A model generated the notes under the pieces. That model ran no database searches. It saw nothing but the letters and a program-made list of their open reading frames with translations, and was not told the DNA's origin. A stretch of DNA of 64,000 nucleotides from Planococcus citri (lineage: Eukaryota > Arthropoda > Insecta > Hemiptera > Pseudococcidae): the NCBI RefSeq assembly GCF_950023065.1, contig NC_088679.1, forward strand, positions 40,114,001 to 40,178,000, in the 5' to 3' direction. The translations under genes were made by a program, and so were the position numbers. Each line of letters opens with the position of its first letter. Position 1 is the first letter of the stretch. Below, one piece after another: positions 36,330-51,300 of the stretch.

Positions 36330-39300
36330 ATGATGCCAATGGCTTCCTTGGGGTCTGTGGCGTCCATGCCACAAGAGTTGACTTACATCACTACTGACAG
36401 CTTCTTTATTAAAGTATGGGGTATTGTTGAAAAAGATAAGGCTGATTTTGTAAGAGACGTGATCGATGTGTACGTTCCGAAATTAGCGGAAGGCGTTGGT
36501 CATCTTCGCAGCCTATCGGAATTGGTACCCGGCAAAGTAGTTTTGGCAATTCATAGCGGTCAGTTTCATCGTGCCGAAGTAATGCAAATTCATGGCACGA
36601 AAGTTGTCGTATTTTTTATCGACTTGGGTGTATTGACCTCTGTCGATGCGAACGAAATACGTCTAGCTGACGGTGTGTTCAACTCGATCCCACGTACCGG
36701 CTTCGCCGAAGATTTTATTCTGCACGGAACAATTGCGAGAAGAGCATGGACGAACCAAGATACAGAAATGGTTAATGTGCTGTTGAGGCACTGTACCGAA
36801 ATCAATCTAACCGGTGTTATTGGCGACAAACGAACTATTCAAGTTACGCTATCCTTAAACAACCAGCCGAAAGTGAATTTGAGCCATTTTCTCATTGAGG
36901 GTGGATTAGCTGATGCTATAGCCGAAGACCAGCTCACGAACTTGATACGTGCCAAGTATGGTAAAACGACTGCATCTTCGACGAATCAAAATCAGTTCGC
37001 TGTACCGCCGCCTAGTATTCCCAGCCTTCCAGTTCCGTCCTCTTTCACCGTACCTCAACAAACACAGATTCGTGGTCCTAGCATATCATCTGCTTACGCC
37101 AATGACTCGTTGCAAGCACCCGTATCGAATTCGCACCCATATCAGAAGATCAGAGGGCTCAAACCGATTCAGAATATTCAATCGGTTGCTGCAGTACAGA
37201 ACTACACCTATTCTAACTTACCGGTTGATTCAGCTCACGATGTTATTGTTTCCAGCGTTATCGATGGGATGAAAGCTTTCACCATTCAGTTGAAGGTATT
37301 TAAATATTTTTACTTTATTCTTTTGAAGTTTCATGATTATTATTAGTGTGTTCTCTTCCTATTGCAGAAATCTAGCGATGTCGATTTACCTAAGTTGATG
37401 GCGAAAATCAACGATATTCGACTAGTACCTTTCACCGAACAAATAGGGCCTGGAGCTTTATGTTTGGGTAGATTTACTCAGGACAATAGTCTTTGCCGTG
37501 CAGTCGTTTCTAATGTGTCAGCTGAAGGAGCTAGTTTGTACTTTGTGGACTTCGGAAACACGGATTTCGTTCCTTTCAATGAGATTTATAGAATACCCCC
37601 CGAGTAAGTCTAATCAACTTGAATTGCCTTCATTTGTGTGACGCGTTATCTAAATTGTTCTTTCAATGTTTCAGATTTTTGCAACAGCCTACTATGGCAA
37701 TACGTTTTGGATTAACAGACGTGACGAGTACCTCTCTCGACTCTGAAGAAGCTCGTACTATATTCTCCAATTTAGTCTTACACGAAGATCTTGCTTTGAG
37801 ATTGAAGGTTCTTAAATCTCTTGTACCTTCGCAGCAGTGTTGCGATTTATTCATCGTCACGAATGGCAAATGCATCAACATCAAAAATAAAATTCTCGAT
37901 AAAATGAAACTTATGAAACCTGTGGAGTATAAAAAGACCCTTTTCAAGAAGTTAGTATTTGAAATTTCTTACTTGCATATTTTTATTTCATTCGGTGAAA
38001 TGTATCCGTTTGATCGCAGTTGTAATTTTAATCATGATAATATTCATTACCTTCATTCAGATAATGTTTATCGATCATGTGTTAATCAATGAATCGAATT
38101 CGTTCGTGAGATATGAATTCCAAATTTCACGTTTTTCCGAGAATTTTGATGCTACATTTGCGAAATGACTTGAAATTCTTATTTGGTTCCTTTCTATCAG
38201 AATTTTATTAATTAGTTCCATTCCTTTTTTTACAGGAACCAAGTACATGACGTTATCGTTACATTTGCTGAGTCGCCCTTTCGATTCTTTGTTCAATTAG
38301 AAGTGAATCAGGGAATTTTAGATTTGGTAATGCAATGCGTCAGAGATTATTGCAATAATGCTGAAAATAAAGAGGTTCTGTACGTCGAAGATGTAGTTGA
38401 AAATATGGCGGTTTGCGCGCCTTATGAAGACAATACGTACTATCGTGGCATAATAGTCGATGAACCTGATGGCGAAGGAAATATCACCGTCTTTTACGTA
38501 GATTATGGAAATCACGATACTGTAAGTAAGCAGTTGATTTATATATTATTCGTTTACTGGAGTTTTCACCATTGCAATTATTTTCTTAGGTTCACTACAG
38601 TAAATTACGCATCATGAATAACGAGATGATGTCCCAGTTTCCGACGCAAGCTGTCGAATGTCGTTTAGATATAGATTCGGCTCTTGTAAATAATGAAGAA
38701 CTCACCAATATGTTTATCGAAATGGCGGATGGTGGAAATTTCAAAATGACCGTCAAGAATATCTTACCCGCTCATGTCCTGCTAGTCGATTTAGTTGATT
38801 CAAAAGGGTTGAACCTTGGCGAATGTCTGATGGAGACTTTCGGCGTGAAATCTAGTGCATACGCAGCTCCTCCGAAAGCCCCGTTACAGAAATCATCGTC
38901 AGGTAAATTTTGTATTGATCGATACGGGGGCGTTTATTTATGACGTATATTCTTAATTTATGTTTCATTTTTCAGGTAACTGGAGAGAGAAAAACAGTTC
39001 CACTATGGAAGGCGATTTTTCTTCTTTGTAAGTTATGAATGCTTCGACCGCGAACTGTTACTTGTTTTTAGATTTTAATCTCTTCTTGTATTTTCAGTCG
39101 CGATGAAAGAGCACGAGGTGATCCTCGCGATGATAGATTACGCTCGGATTCGAATTCCAACCACTTTCGTTCTAGTCACGACGATCGCGTTAGGGGTAGA
39201 AATTTCGAACCGAAACGCAGAGATTCAGATGGTGTCGATACTACCGACGAAGCAGCTAAAAAATCTGATTTCTGGGGACGCGAAAAAGGTTCAAAAGGCG

Positions 39301-42300
39301 ACAGTGCTGAAGCTTGGCGTCACGACAAATTCAACGGTGATGGACGTGATCGTAACGATAGAGGTTCCTATCGTAAACGTGACGATGAAAACGATTCGTG
39401 GAACGCACGGAATAACCAAGACGACAGCAAAAGTGGCGGTGGGGAACGAAGATTCGAAAGAGGTGGTCGTTCCAGAGATTGGGAAAACAAAGCAGACGAC
39501 GACGAATTCGGCGGCGAAAAATCTAGAAGAGACGGCGGATTTGGAGGTAGACGCGAGGAAGACGGCTTTCGAAATAGACGCGAAGATGGTGGATTTCGAG
39601 GTAGACGCGAAGATGGCGGTAGTGATTTTGGTGGTCGCCCACCAAGACGTGACGATAATGACCGACCACCCCGAAGAGATAATAGGTCTAACGATAACGC
39701 TTGGGATAACAAGAATGCTAATAGTTGGGATAATAATAAAGAAAATAAGACTGATGATGCCTGGGGTAGTAACGAGCGAACAAATGATTCCGGCTGGGGA
39801 TCTCAAAATAACCAAAGCAACGATCGAGGCGGTAAACGCGATTTCGGCAATGATCGAGGTGGTAGTTTTGGAGATGATAGCCGTGGAAGAAAAGATGGCG
39901 GATTTAGACGAAGAGATGATAACTTTTCTTCCAACTCTGACACCAGAGGGCCCAGAAAATGGGATAACGACTTCGGTTCCAGGTAAATCATAGTGAAGCT
40001 CATCTTTTTCCTACTGGGCGATAAAAATTATTCTAATATACGTGGTTTTTGTTTCATATGGATGTGTTGTAGAGATACTGTTACTCTATTGGATGGATTC
40101 GAAAAAGGTGCTCAGATAGTCGATGTTGAATATCAATCCGGCCATCAAATCGATTCTGTTATAAGCTGGTTTGTTAATCCTGTAAACTTCTACCTCATAC
40201 CGAGTGATGACGCCGATTTTAGAAATTTGATGGAGCAAATCCAATCTGAATACCCTACTAGAAAAACGTTGAATACGAATGAACTATCTCCCAACGATTA
40301 CGTCGTTGCTCGTGATAAAGATAATGTTATATATCGTGCCACAGTTTTACGTACCAGTCCCCGAGGTACGATTTACATATCTGTGTTCTTAAAACTACGA
40401 AGTTGAAATTGAAAACGTAAACATTGATTGATTGTTTTTTTTCGCGTGTTTTTGTTTTCAGGAGTCGTAGTAACATTTGTCGATTATGGAAACACCGAAA
40501 CTGTTGGCAAAAATCAAGTGTGGGCGATAAACCCTGATCATTGCTTAATTCCAAAACAAGCCACGCTCTGTAGTTTACAAAACATCGCATCGAACGACGA
40601 AAATGGTGTATGGAAAGCGACCTCAGAATACGACAATTATTTCGGCAAAGATAGGTTTAAAGCTACTCTAATCGAAAACGTCCAACAAGACGGTTCCACG
40701 ATTTGGATGGTCAATTTAACCGATCCAGATGGTCAAGATGTTGCTGATCAATTGGTCGCCAATAACTTAGCTCTACGAAAAGTTGTACTATCTAGTGAGT
40801 GTTTTGTATTTCTTCTAGGAATGATTGATTTTCTGAATGAATGCGAATTTGTTTTAAATTTATTTAGGCGAAGAGCTGTACGATTTTAATCTGTTCGTTA
40901 ATCAAAAGATTTCCGTGTTCACGGGCGCCGTTGTGTCGTCAAAAAAATTCTTCGTTCATATTGAACCTGATAAAGCCGACCATATTGGAACATCTATTCA
41001 AGAATTGTCTGATAACCCGGCGGTCTGTTAATTTCGTTTTTATCCTCAATTTTCTGTCTGATTGATGTCAAATCAAACTTAGTATTGAGGGACATTTTTT
41101 CTAATTGTTTTTTTTTTTTTTTTTTTTTTTAGAATTTGATTGCCTTACCTGCGGAAAACATTGTCACTGGAGGATTTTGTTTGGCTCCGTCTTCAGATGA
41201 AGCGCTTTACAGGGCTTTAATTTTGAACGTCAACTCCGAAGAAAAACAAGTCCACGTTTTATTCATCGATTACGGTGATGAAACCGATGTTTCATTTGAT
41301 ATGGTATAGTTATTTTGTCAGTCGATTTTTTCGTTTACTGTAATCTGAATATTTGTAATATTTTTTGTTTGTATTTTTACAGCTTAAAATACTACCAGAT
41401 TATTTGAAGACGTACAATCCTCAAGCTGTGCAGTGTTGCTTATACGATTCTGAATCATTTACAAACGACGAAGATTTCATTCAAAATATCGACGAGAAAG
41501 ATTTCATCATTAAAGTGATGAAAGTTCAAGATAATGTGTAAGTTGGATAGAAACGAATGCGTCACAGTTCATTATCTGTGAGATGAAAAAAAAAGTATTT
41601 CTACCATTCCTTGTATTATTTATTTCAGGCTGCACGTGAAATTATTTGACGTTGAAGGCAAGGCTCTTCCCTATCCAGTTGAAAGTGATGAAACTGTTCC
41701 AGTCGTATGCTGTGCACCTGTACTACGACCTTTGGAAAATGTAGTTGTTAGTTCGGTGACATCTGAGAAAGCCTTCTTACAGCGACCTGCCGACCAATAT
41801 GCGGTGAATGAGCTGAACAATAGACTATTCGAGAAATACGACAAAGAAGCCGAACAAGATAAAGTCGACGTCGAAGAAGGAAAATTTTACGTAGCGAAAT
41901 CTGGTCAATTCGAAGCTTGGTATAGGTAAGCTAAAAAAATGATCTTTTGTAGGAAATTAAGGGGAAAGTATAAGAGAGGGGCAATTCTGTTTCAAAAATT
42001 TTTAAATTTTTTTTTGGAATGTGGGAACAATAAAAATGAGGGTGGAATGATGTTTTGATTTTTCGAAATCCGAGATTCGATATAGTGGAAATACACTGCG
42101 TAAAAACTTTCTGTTGAATCGTAAAATGAAGTATAAAAATCTGAATGTCTTTGCATTTTTTCTATCCTAACGAAAGAGAGATGTGATGGCATTTTTATAA
42201 CCTCCGATTTGTTGTGTTTGCAGATGTAAATTATTGGAACCAGGGTCGGATAAAATTTTCTTCATCGATTACGGTAATACGGAACCGATCGAAGGTTTGC

Positions 42301-45300
42301 TAGCAATCAGACCTTTAGACGAAGAATTCTGCAATGTACCTGCATGCTGTTTCGCCGTGTCGACGGATGCTGATATTTCAGCCGAATCAACGGAGACTTT
42401 GATGACCGCCATACAAGACATCGTATTCAAAGCCGTTACAAAAAACACTTCTACGGATGCGAGTCCGAATGTCGAATTATTCGCCGATTTATATACTGAA
42501 GAAGGTGGTGTTACCAAAACGTTCGCCGATTACGTTGTCGAATTGAATTGCGGTTCCAAACGTTCCAGCGAACCGATAACGATTTACAACGCGTTCGAGA
42601 ATTGGAAACCTAACGAGTCGAGAAATGTAGTCGTAAGCGCTGTCGGTTCTCCGACTAATTTCTATGTGATGTTACGAGAAGATGTCGATAAATTGACTAA
42701 ATTACAAGAAGATCTAGAAAGCGCTCTGAAAACCGTGCTGCCATTGGTCGGTGATACTGATACGTTGTGTGCAGCCAAGTCAGTCCACGATAACAGATGG
42801 TACCGATGTTATCAATCTAATAACCTAGCCGTTGATTGCGGATTAGTCATACAGCCATCGGAATTTAAAAAACTGCCCGGTAAATTTACCGTCAATCGTG
42901 ATAAATTTGTTGTCGAATGTCGACTAGACGTCTCTTCGCCGACGTCGGAATGGCATACAGATACGATTACTAATTTCAAGGACTTGGTTAAACCCGAAAA
43001 CGAGCTGGTAGCAAAATTAGATGCGATTACGGATGGTAAAATGGTAATCGATTTAATATCGAACGGTACCAGCGTCACTGAATTGTTGCTGAACGAAGGT
43101 CTAGTCAAATACCAAGCCTACGAAGTGAACATCCCGCACGCTGTCTCACTGAGTGAGTTCTATATCCATGATCCGGCGAACGAAGACGAATTGCAAGATT
43201 TATTGGATAAAATGGAAGAAAGCGAAGAAATTTGGGAGAAGGTTGTTCCAGAAAAAGGCCAGATAGTCGCCGCCAAATTCCCTGAAGACAACCAATGGTA
43301 TCGAGCTGAAGTTATCAGCGTTGAGGACGGCGAAATTAACGTCTCGTTTATCGACTACGGTAATCAATCAGTTTGCACCGAATTCCGTGCGTTACCCGAA
43401 GAATTAAGTCAAAAACCGAAATTTGCGATGCGCTGTAGCGCCCACCCACTACCTGAAAATGCGGACGAGTTGAAAGATAAATTTGTTGAATTCGTCAACG
43501 AACACACCGAAGACCTGTACAAAGTATACTATTTGAGTCGTCACCAAGATCCTCTGTTAGTGATGTTATACTTTGGTGAAGAAATTATCGACAAGTATTT
43601 GGTAGAAAGCTCCGAACCTGAACCGCAGCGTCCTTCGTTAGAATTTAAAACCGTATCCGTCGTGCATGTGAATTCGCCTTCGAGTTTTTACGTTCAAACG
43701 GAAACGCCTTTATTGGATGAACTGGACGATCTTTTGGGTGCGATCGGAAATGGTGACGCGCCTCTCGTCGAAAATATGACCGTGGGTACGTTGTATGCGG
43801 CCAAGTTTCTCGATGACGGAGTATGGTATCGCGCCAAAGCGATTTCTAGTAAAGAAGTACTTTTTATCGATTTTGGTAACACGTCTGTCGTCGAAGAAGT
43901 ACGCGAATTATCCGAAGATGTTGCCATGATACCGTTTTTGGCGAAACACTGCGCTTTCAAATCGCCACCCGGATTGGACGAATGGCCGCAAGTAGCCACC
44001 GAACGATTCAACGAACTTACCTGCAACGGCGACGCTGTCTTTGCGATGGATATCGTCGAAGAAGGCAACCCGGCTTTCGTACAGTTGATCGATAACGGAC
44101 TTAGCGTAATCGACGAACTGTACACGCTATGTAAAGCCGAACTAACCGCTCCGGCTAATGAAAACGAGAAACCATCTGTTATTATCAGCTACGTAACCGA
44201 TTTGAGCGAATTTTGGATTCAAGATACAACGCCGGCCTTGGACGAACTATGTGACGAGTTGACCAACGTCGAAACATTCGACCCTATCGAAATATCGGCC
44301 GTCGAACCGGATACCGTTGTAGCTGCGCTATTCAACGAAGATGGCGTATGGTATCGCGCCAAAGTATTGCAGAAATCAGACGAAAGTTGCAAAGTTCTGT
44401 TCATTGATTACGGTAACGAATCCGATGTCACGCAGGTTAAAGCCCTTCCAGAAGACTTGGCCGGTATGCCGGCGTTCGCTACTCGATGTCGTTTGTCCGC
44501 ATTGCCCAACGATGCGGCCACCAACTGGCCATCGGCTGTGCTCGACAAACTCAAAGAATTCGAAAATGGTGACACGTTCGTTGTGATGAATAAGGAAGTT
44601 AAAGATGAGATCACCTATGTATCGCTACAATCCGAAGCAGCTACCGAATTAGGCCAGCAGCTGATTGAATTGCGCGATCAGCTTATTAACCAAGAAAACC
44701 CGCAACAACCTAGTACTACCGATGACGTAACCGACGAAATTCCCGAGGATCAACAACAGACCGCTGACGATGTAGTTCCCAAAGCTGAAGAAGTAGAACC
44801 CGAATCCGTCGTAACCCAGAATGAATCAGAAACTCAGCAGTCTCCGAATAGTACCTGCGTTGTGACCGAAGCTGTCTCCGAATCGGAATCCCACCTACAA
44901 AACGATGCCGCCCAAGTGGAACACGTTCAGAATACCATTCAGAGCAATAATGAATCTGATGATGTCGAATCGCAGAAAATCGAACCAGTCGTCGGCGAAG
45001 TGGTATCTGCTCTGGACGAAGATCATAACACAAGTAAAATCGATTCGGTCGACGAAAATAAAGGTGAGTCGTAGGGTTTTTACAGATTATTTCAGCATGA
45101 GTTTTTTTTTCTCTATTAGATTATGTGTGTAGATGTACTTTTAGAGAATAATTTCTGTGTTCTCAAAGTAATTAAGTCATACTAAGACTTCGATGTCTAT
45201 ATATAATGAGTTTTTATTCTACGATAAATATTCTATTATCTACTCTAATCTACATTCAACTTTCTTCTGTGAATCTATTAATCGTAAAGATATATTTGAG

Positions 45301-48300
45301 GATGAGTGAAAAAAGGGCATCTAGCATGCGATGCAATACGCGAGTGATATTTTAATATTACGATGATGGCAAATAAATGAAAGAATTGATCGTAATTCAA
45401 ATGCCAAAGCAATATTATATTTTTCTTTAAACAGAAATATGTTATTCAAAGATTTTCTATTTGTTTGAATGTTGGGGTATGTTTCTCTCTGTTATCTTCG
45501 TTGTTTTTGTGTGTCTTTATGTTTTTCTTTCTGTGTGTTTTTTTCTAAATGTTTTATTATTTAAGTATAATTATGAGATTATCATATTTTGATAATTTTT
45601 TGAAATATGCAATTGTATGTTCACGCATACCAACATTATGCGTATAGTTCTTCCTTGAAACTATAATATCGAATTCATGTGAGCGACATTTGTCCCTCAT
45701 CGATGTGGATTTTTATTGGTATAGTATTTTATGTGGGCGTAATGATATCGTACGATAATACGGATTTGGTTTGGGCATATTTTGTTTTGTAGAGGTTGGG
45801 CGGGGTGGAATGTGAGTGGTATGTTGAATTTACCGCATCTTGAAAACATGGGTTGGGATTTTATTTGTATCGTAGGTACCTACACTGTGTCTGTCTTTTG
45901 AGTGGTTTGTGGTGCGAAAGGATGAGAATGAAATAGAGTACGATTTGGTGATAGACATTTGATGTCTTTTTGAAAAAAAAAAAAAAACGCTGGAATCGTT
46001 CAAAGTGCCATAAATTGAACCATGTTTTATGTAGTCTGCAATTTGTGTTTAGTACAAAATTACCGATAAAAATGAAGTCATTTTCGAATTACCGTCGTCG
46101 TACATTTAATTTAAAATTGAAAAAAAATAACGATCGTCGAAAAATCGTAAATTTTTTGAGTGCATTTGAAAAAATTCAATTGATTTCGAAACACCGTGAT
46201 TAAAAATGTGATGCAAGTAGGAAAGCCTTTTTGAAGGCTGGCCCTTGATGAGATTTTTATCTAAGTAGATCATAACTCATAATTAAGATGTTAATACTTT
46301 TTTTTTACTGTTTTTATTTTTGTTTAATTTTTTTTTTTTAAATATCGTTCAATTAGCACTGATTATTTTTTTGTTATCATATAAGATAACTGTAGGTAAC
46401 TACCTATCTACCTACGCTAAAGGGATTTATTCTAATGTATTTTTTGTTGAATAAATCGTTGTGATTTTTCAATTTTTTTTAAACATAATTTCTTTACGTA
46501 GCGTGTTTTCAGCGCCAAATAATACACACAGTCGCATTGGATAAAGTTGAATTTAATAATAAATTAAAGTTTCGTAATTTCGATAATTTAATTTTCGAGA
46601 TACAGTTTTTTTCCCCTTTTTTTTCGCGGTTAAAACAGAAAAAAGTTCTCGAGTTTTTAATTTTTATTAAAAAAGTTCACGTGTGTTACGAGTGGATGTG
46701 ATGTGATAAGGTGTGTGCTCGTTGTATGGATGGTGTAAGTATTTCAATGGCAAATGATCGGAGATTTTTTCACAGTTGTGTCAACGGTGGGTTCAATTTT
46801 TTTTTTAAAATTAAGGTGTCGTCCTGGTTTTCATTGGTCGAATGAGCTTGTGATTGATGAAAATTGCAGGTTGTGTTTCCATTTTGTATATTGCATGTTG
46901 AAAATGTAGGGATACGTGCTCATGTTTTTGTAATCTTCGTGTTCTATTAGGGTAGCGAAATATTCGCATTATATTGGTACGGTAGTTTTCCAATGAAATC
47001 GACCATGTTCAAAGTTGCATGGAGATTTCAATCGACTTCTGCCGATAGAAATCGATAATGTTGAAAAAAATCGATTTCATTTGCATGTATTTAGGTTTGT
47101 TTTTCAATTGAATGGTGAAAATTTCATTTTTTTTTTTTTACTGGCATTGATTCTTTTTTTAGAAATTGAGTGCATGAGATCGATCACTTAACAATAGCTA
47201 TCGCCTCCAAGATGGTATCATATAAAATTTACTGTCAAAAGTGAATGATATAACGTCAATCATTTTTAAATTCTAGTTTGTTTCAAATTTGAAATTGGAA
47301 TCGATTTTATATTTTTGTAAATGAATAATTGATGCAAACATCGCTGCGTAGAAATAATAAATCGATGCACAGTTTTGAGGTGCACGTCTGAATCGAAATA
47401 CGAGTACATTTCAGGTAGATGATTTCGACCTATAGCAGACGTTACCTATATGTATGCTCAATTGCTCAACGAATCAGACACATTTGATAATCAAAAAGAT
47501 TAGATAATTACTATTAGACCTACCTGAAGTGTACGTACTTCAAACGAATTATGCACCTTTTGCAAAATTCGGATACCTACAATTACCTACATACATACGT
47601 ACAACTGGTTATAGTTGCAAAAAAAACAGTGCAAAGAACGTCAAAAATGTTGCCAATCTGTTAAATTGAAGGAACAGATTGAATTAGCTCAATCACATTC
47701 TGCGAACGAGTTCTTGGCCTCAATTGGTAGTACGTGAATGTATTTTTAAAATTTTGATGAATTTCGATGAGATGATTTTCTACAATGAGAAAATCGATTT
47801 TTTCAAAATTAATCGAGAAGAAATTTCTTTCAAAAACCATCGAAAGTTACGAATATTTTACAATGATAAGCATAGAAATACTTTTGATATTTTCAGTGAA
47901 GAATTCATTTTGTCTCGTGTCGAGTGTCTTCAATCGTGAACTTTTCTCTAATTTTGGACATAATCAATAAAAATACAGGGTGTTCCAGAATAACCTTTCA
48001 CATTTGTTTTTTTTATTACTCTGAGAGAAAAATGTTTACAAAAATTCTTTTACAACCAAAATGAAGTAGAAATATGCCGTTTTTAGACCGTATATTTGAG
48101 TTTTCATTAAAAATGAAGTTTTAAAAATTTTTCCATCGAGATATTTTCCTTCATTTTTGACACATTCAACCAAACATTTTTTCAAATTATTGAACACTTC
48201 TCTTCCAATCAGTTGCGACTCATGAACCTAGAAGCTGTTTCAGAGTCCTAGATTTATCTCGATACACTTTTGACTTGGAATAACTCCATAAAAAAAAATC

Positions 48301-51300
48301 GCAGGCTGAAAAGTCAGGGGATCAAGGTGGCCATTAAATTTCTGGTTCAACACGTCGACCATAACAAAATTATTTGATGACCGAAGTGCTCACGCGCTAA
48401 ACATATGTGTACATCCCTGGTAGTTCCAACATGTTGGAAGGAAGTAAGTAACTCTATTACATCGCGTCTGTCTTTTAGTTTGGAACAAGAAACTCGTTTA
48501 ACATTTTGCCTTACCCCTCACCGTTACTGTTTCGTTAAACACACATGGTCCCACTATACCGAATTTAGCCACGCCCAACCAAACAGTCAACTTGGCGGAG
48601 GTTTAGATGTTTCTCAAGTATTATCAACTGATTCTTTGTACACTAGAAGCGCACATTCCAATTATTCACTTCACCATTTAGATAAAAATGAGCTTCGTTA
48701 CTGATGAGTAAGGAGTAAAGAGTTACAGGAACCTTTATTTTTAAAAAAGGCCTTCACAGTAAAAGCACACTGTACAGCCATCTACTTCTCCAGGGCAAAA
48801 AATAACTATTGAAACATAATTCGGCATGCTTTGGCTACCTAGAACCGCCTTTACCACTCCCCTAGCTCCACTTGAACACAGATCAGTGGTTACCAAAATG
48901 TGAAAGGTTATTCTGGAACACCCTGTATATCATTTCTTTTTTAAGAAAGCGAATTAAGCTGAGAAAAATATAAAAAGTTTGCTTTCTAAAATTCTATATC
49001 CTGAAAGGAATACCATCGTGTTATTAAGCAGAATATTCATGGGTGTAAAAAATTGAAAACGTCGTCCATTCATCGAACTGCACGTTCCGCATTGACGATG
49101 TGAACTAGAATTACACGTATACAGAGATTCTCATTCACGGATTGGGAATGCTCATTTGTAGTATATAGGTTGCATGAATGAAATGTGTTGGATGGTAGGG
49201 CCGTAGCAATGCGTAAAAAACCACGGAGATGAAGAATTGGATCGATGAAGTGTAAATTTTCAACTTGAAATTGAAAATAGAAAAAATTTATGCACGTTGG
49301 AAACTAGAAAAAATTGACGTTTTCCTAGCTATTTTTTCATTTTGTGATTGAGAAAAAATTAGTACCTTACTCCCATACTTCTTCATTCTTCGCTACGGCC
49401 CTACTTTTAGCTCCTGGGTCAATGGATTTTTTTTGTGTATCTAATGTAGATAACTGGTGGTGGAGAGATTTGGAAGCTCGTTGGTTTTTTTTTTTGAAAT
49501 CATGTCTTGAAAATGTAACTTACACTCGAACGAATTTATTTATTTTTTCAGAACTACTCGCCAACGAAGTAAGCGATGTCGCTGGTACAGATGTCACCGA
49601 TGGTTCTATCTTGACTGTCGGTAAATCCGAAGAACAGACTACAGCTCCTGAAACCGTTCCGACAACAAGTGATGAAAAAATCGAATTTGATTATGAAAGT
49701 GTAATCGAACCATCCTCCGAAAATGATACCATCATTCAATCGACAGTCGCTAGTTTTCCGTCTTCTATCGAAGAATTAGTCTATTTAACCGAACAATCAT
49801 CTGAGAAAGACGCCGTGCAACCATCGTCCAATGTTGAACAATTAATCGATAATGAGCCTATCGACGAACAAGAAGATCTCTCCAATGATGCTGCTTCGAA
49901 TTCACAAAACGATAGCGATCAGCCTAGTCTTTCGCCAGTAGCTGAGAAAGTAATCGATTGTAAATCTGACGCCGAATCAGAACGTCTTATCGATGACCCT
50001 CAAGTGATCCAGAACGACGAGACTGTCACCGTAACAGAAAGCCCCATCGATGTCGATACACGTTCAAACGATAATTCCGTCCAGCAAGTTCCAAGCCTAT
50101 TGTCCTGCGCCAGAAAAGTAGTCGATAATGAAATTATTGCTGATGCGGAGAAAGTCGACGATTCCGGTACTAGTCTAAATAATTCGGACACTTCTCTCGT
50201 TGAAAATAACACTCACCAAAGTTTTGATGAAAATATCGCCACCTGCGAAGATCTTTTTGAAGTGACCGAAGTCACGCTCGAATCTCCTGCAGTCGAAAAT
50301 CATGCTGAGGTGGCGATTCCTGAAGAAAGAACAGATGCCGATGTAGCTTGTGAAATCGACCCGACTATTGTCGAAGAAATAACTACCAAAGAAGACAACT
50401 CCGAGTACATAACACTTTCGCTATCCAAATCTGTCGTATCCGAAGTAGACGACCTCATCTGCAAAACCGAAACCACCCTGGCAGAAACATCGAACGTGGT
50501 AGACTCTATTCAAGTCGACAATACGATTCCTGACTCAAATGTACTCGAAGATGTCCAAGCTGACGAAAAACAAGTCGATGATGATGTTACCGCTGAATTT
50601 GATATTTCATCCGATTCGTCGTCGCCTGTGAAAATCAGCGACGAAGTCTCGGAGAAAATTTCAACGAGCGAAGATATCGTGTCTGAACAGGAAACGCTTT
50701 CGTCCGAATTAAATACCTCATCCGAAATTGCCTGTGATGATGAAATCAAAGACGAACAGGATGCCAACGACGAAGAAATTGTGACAAACGAAGATGTAGT
50801 ATCTAAGCAAGAAGCGTTTTTACCTGAATCTAATGCGGCGTCCAAAATCACCGGCGATATAGAAATCGAAGACGAACAGCATGCCAAGAATGTTTCCAAA
50901 GTTGATGGCTCGTCTGAGAATTTAAAACAAGTACTCGACGATACCGAAATCATTTGCCAACCAACGGAATCCAGCGATCCTGCTGAATCGGAGGACGCCG
51001 TAGATAGCGAAACCGTTTCCGATGAAAGTTCCCACACGATAGAACCTTCCGAAAACGATATATCTGTCGATTCACCGACGACGTCGACGTCAAATACCGC
51101 CGAATTAGACCCCGAGCCTATTGTTGAAAACAGCGAAGAATCTAAACTCTGTGACGCCGATATGATAGAAAGCCCCTTCGAAAGTCCGAGAAGTCTGGAA
51201 GATAGTAAATCTGAAAGCGTTTATTTATCGATGGAAGAGGATGCGGAGAATGATGGCGAAAAAGGAAGCTTAGACGTGTCTCTCGGTAGCTGTAGCACCT

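Noticed and set aside
39103..39993. A 296-codon open frame starting at ATG 39103
   Set aside because: It is out of frame with the spliced tud exon, which is phase-consistent on both sides and gives an RG/RD-rich tract. No other support for the ATG frame.
49344..49551. Separate gene starting at 49344 before the acidic exon
   Set aside because: The part before the TTTTTTCAG acceptor is intron. The rest joins in phase with the exon ending at 45063.
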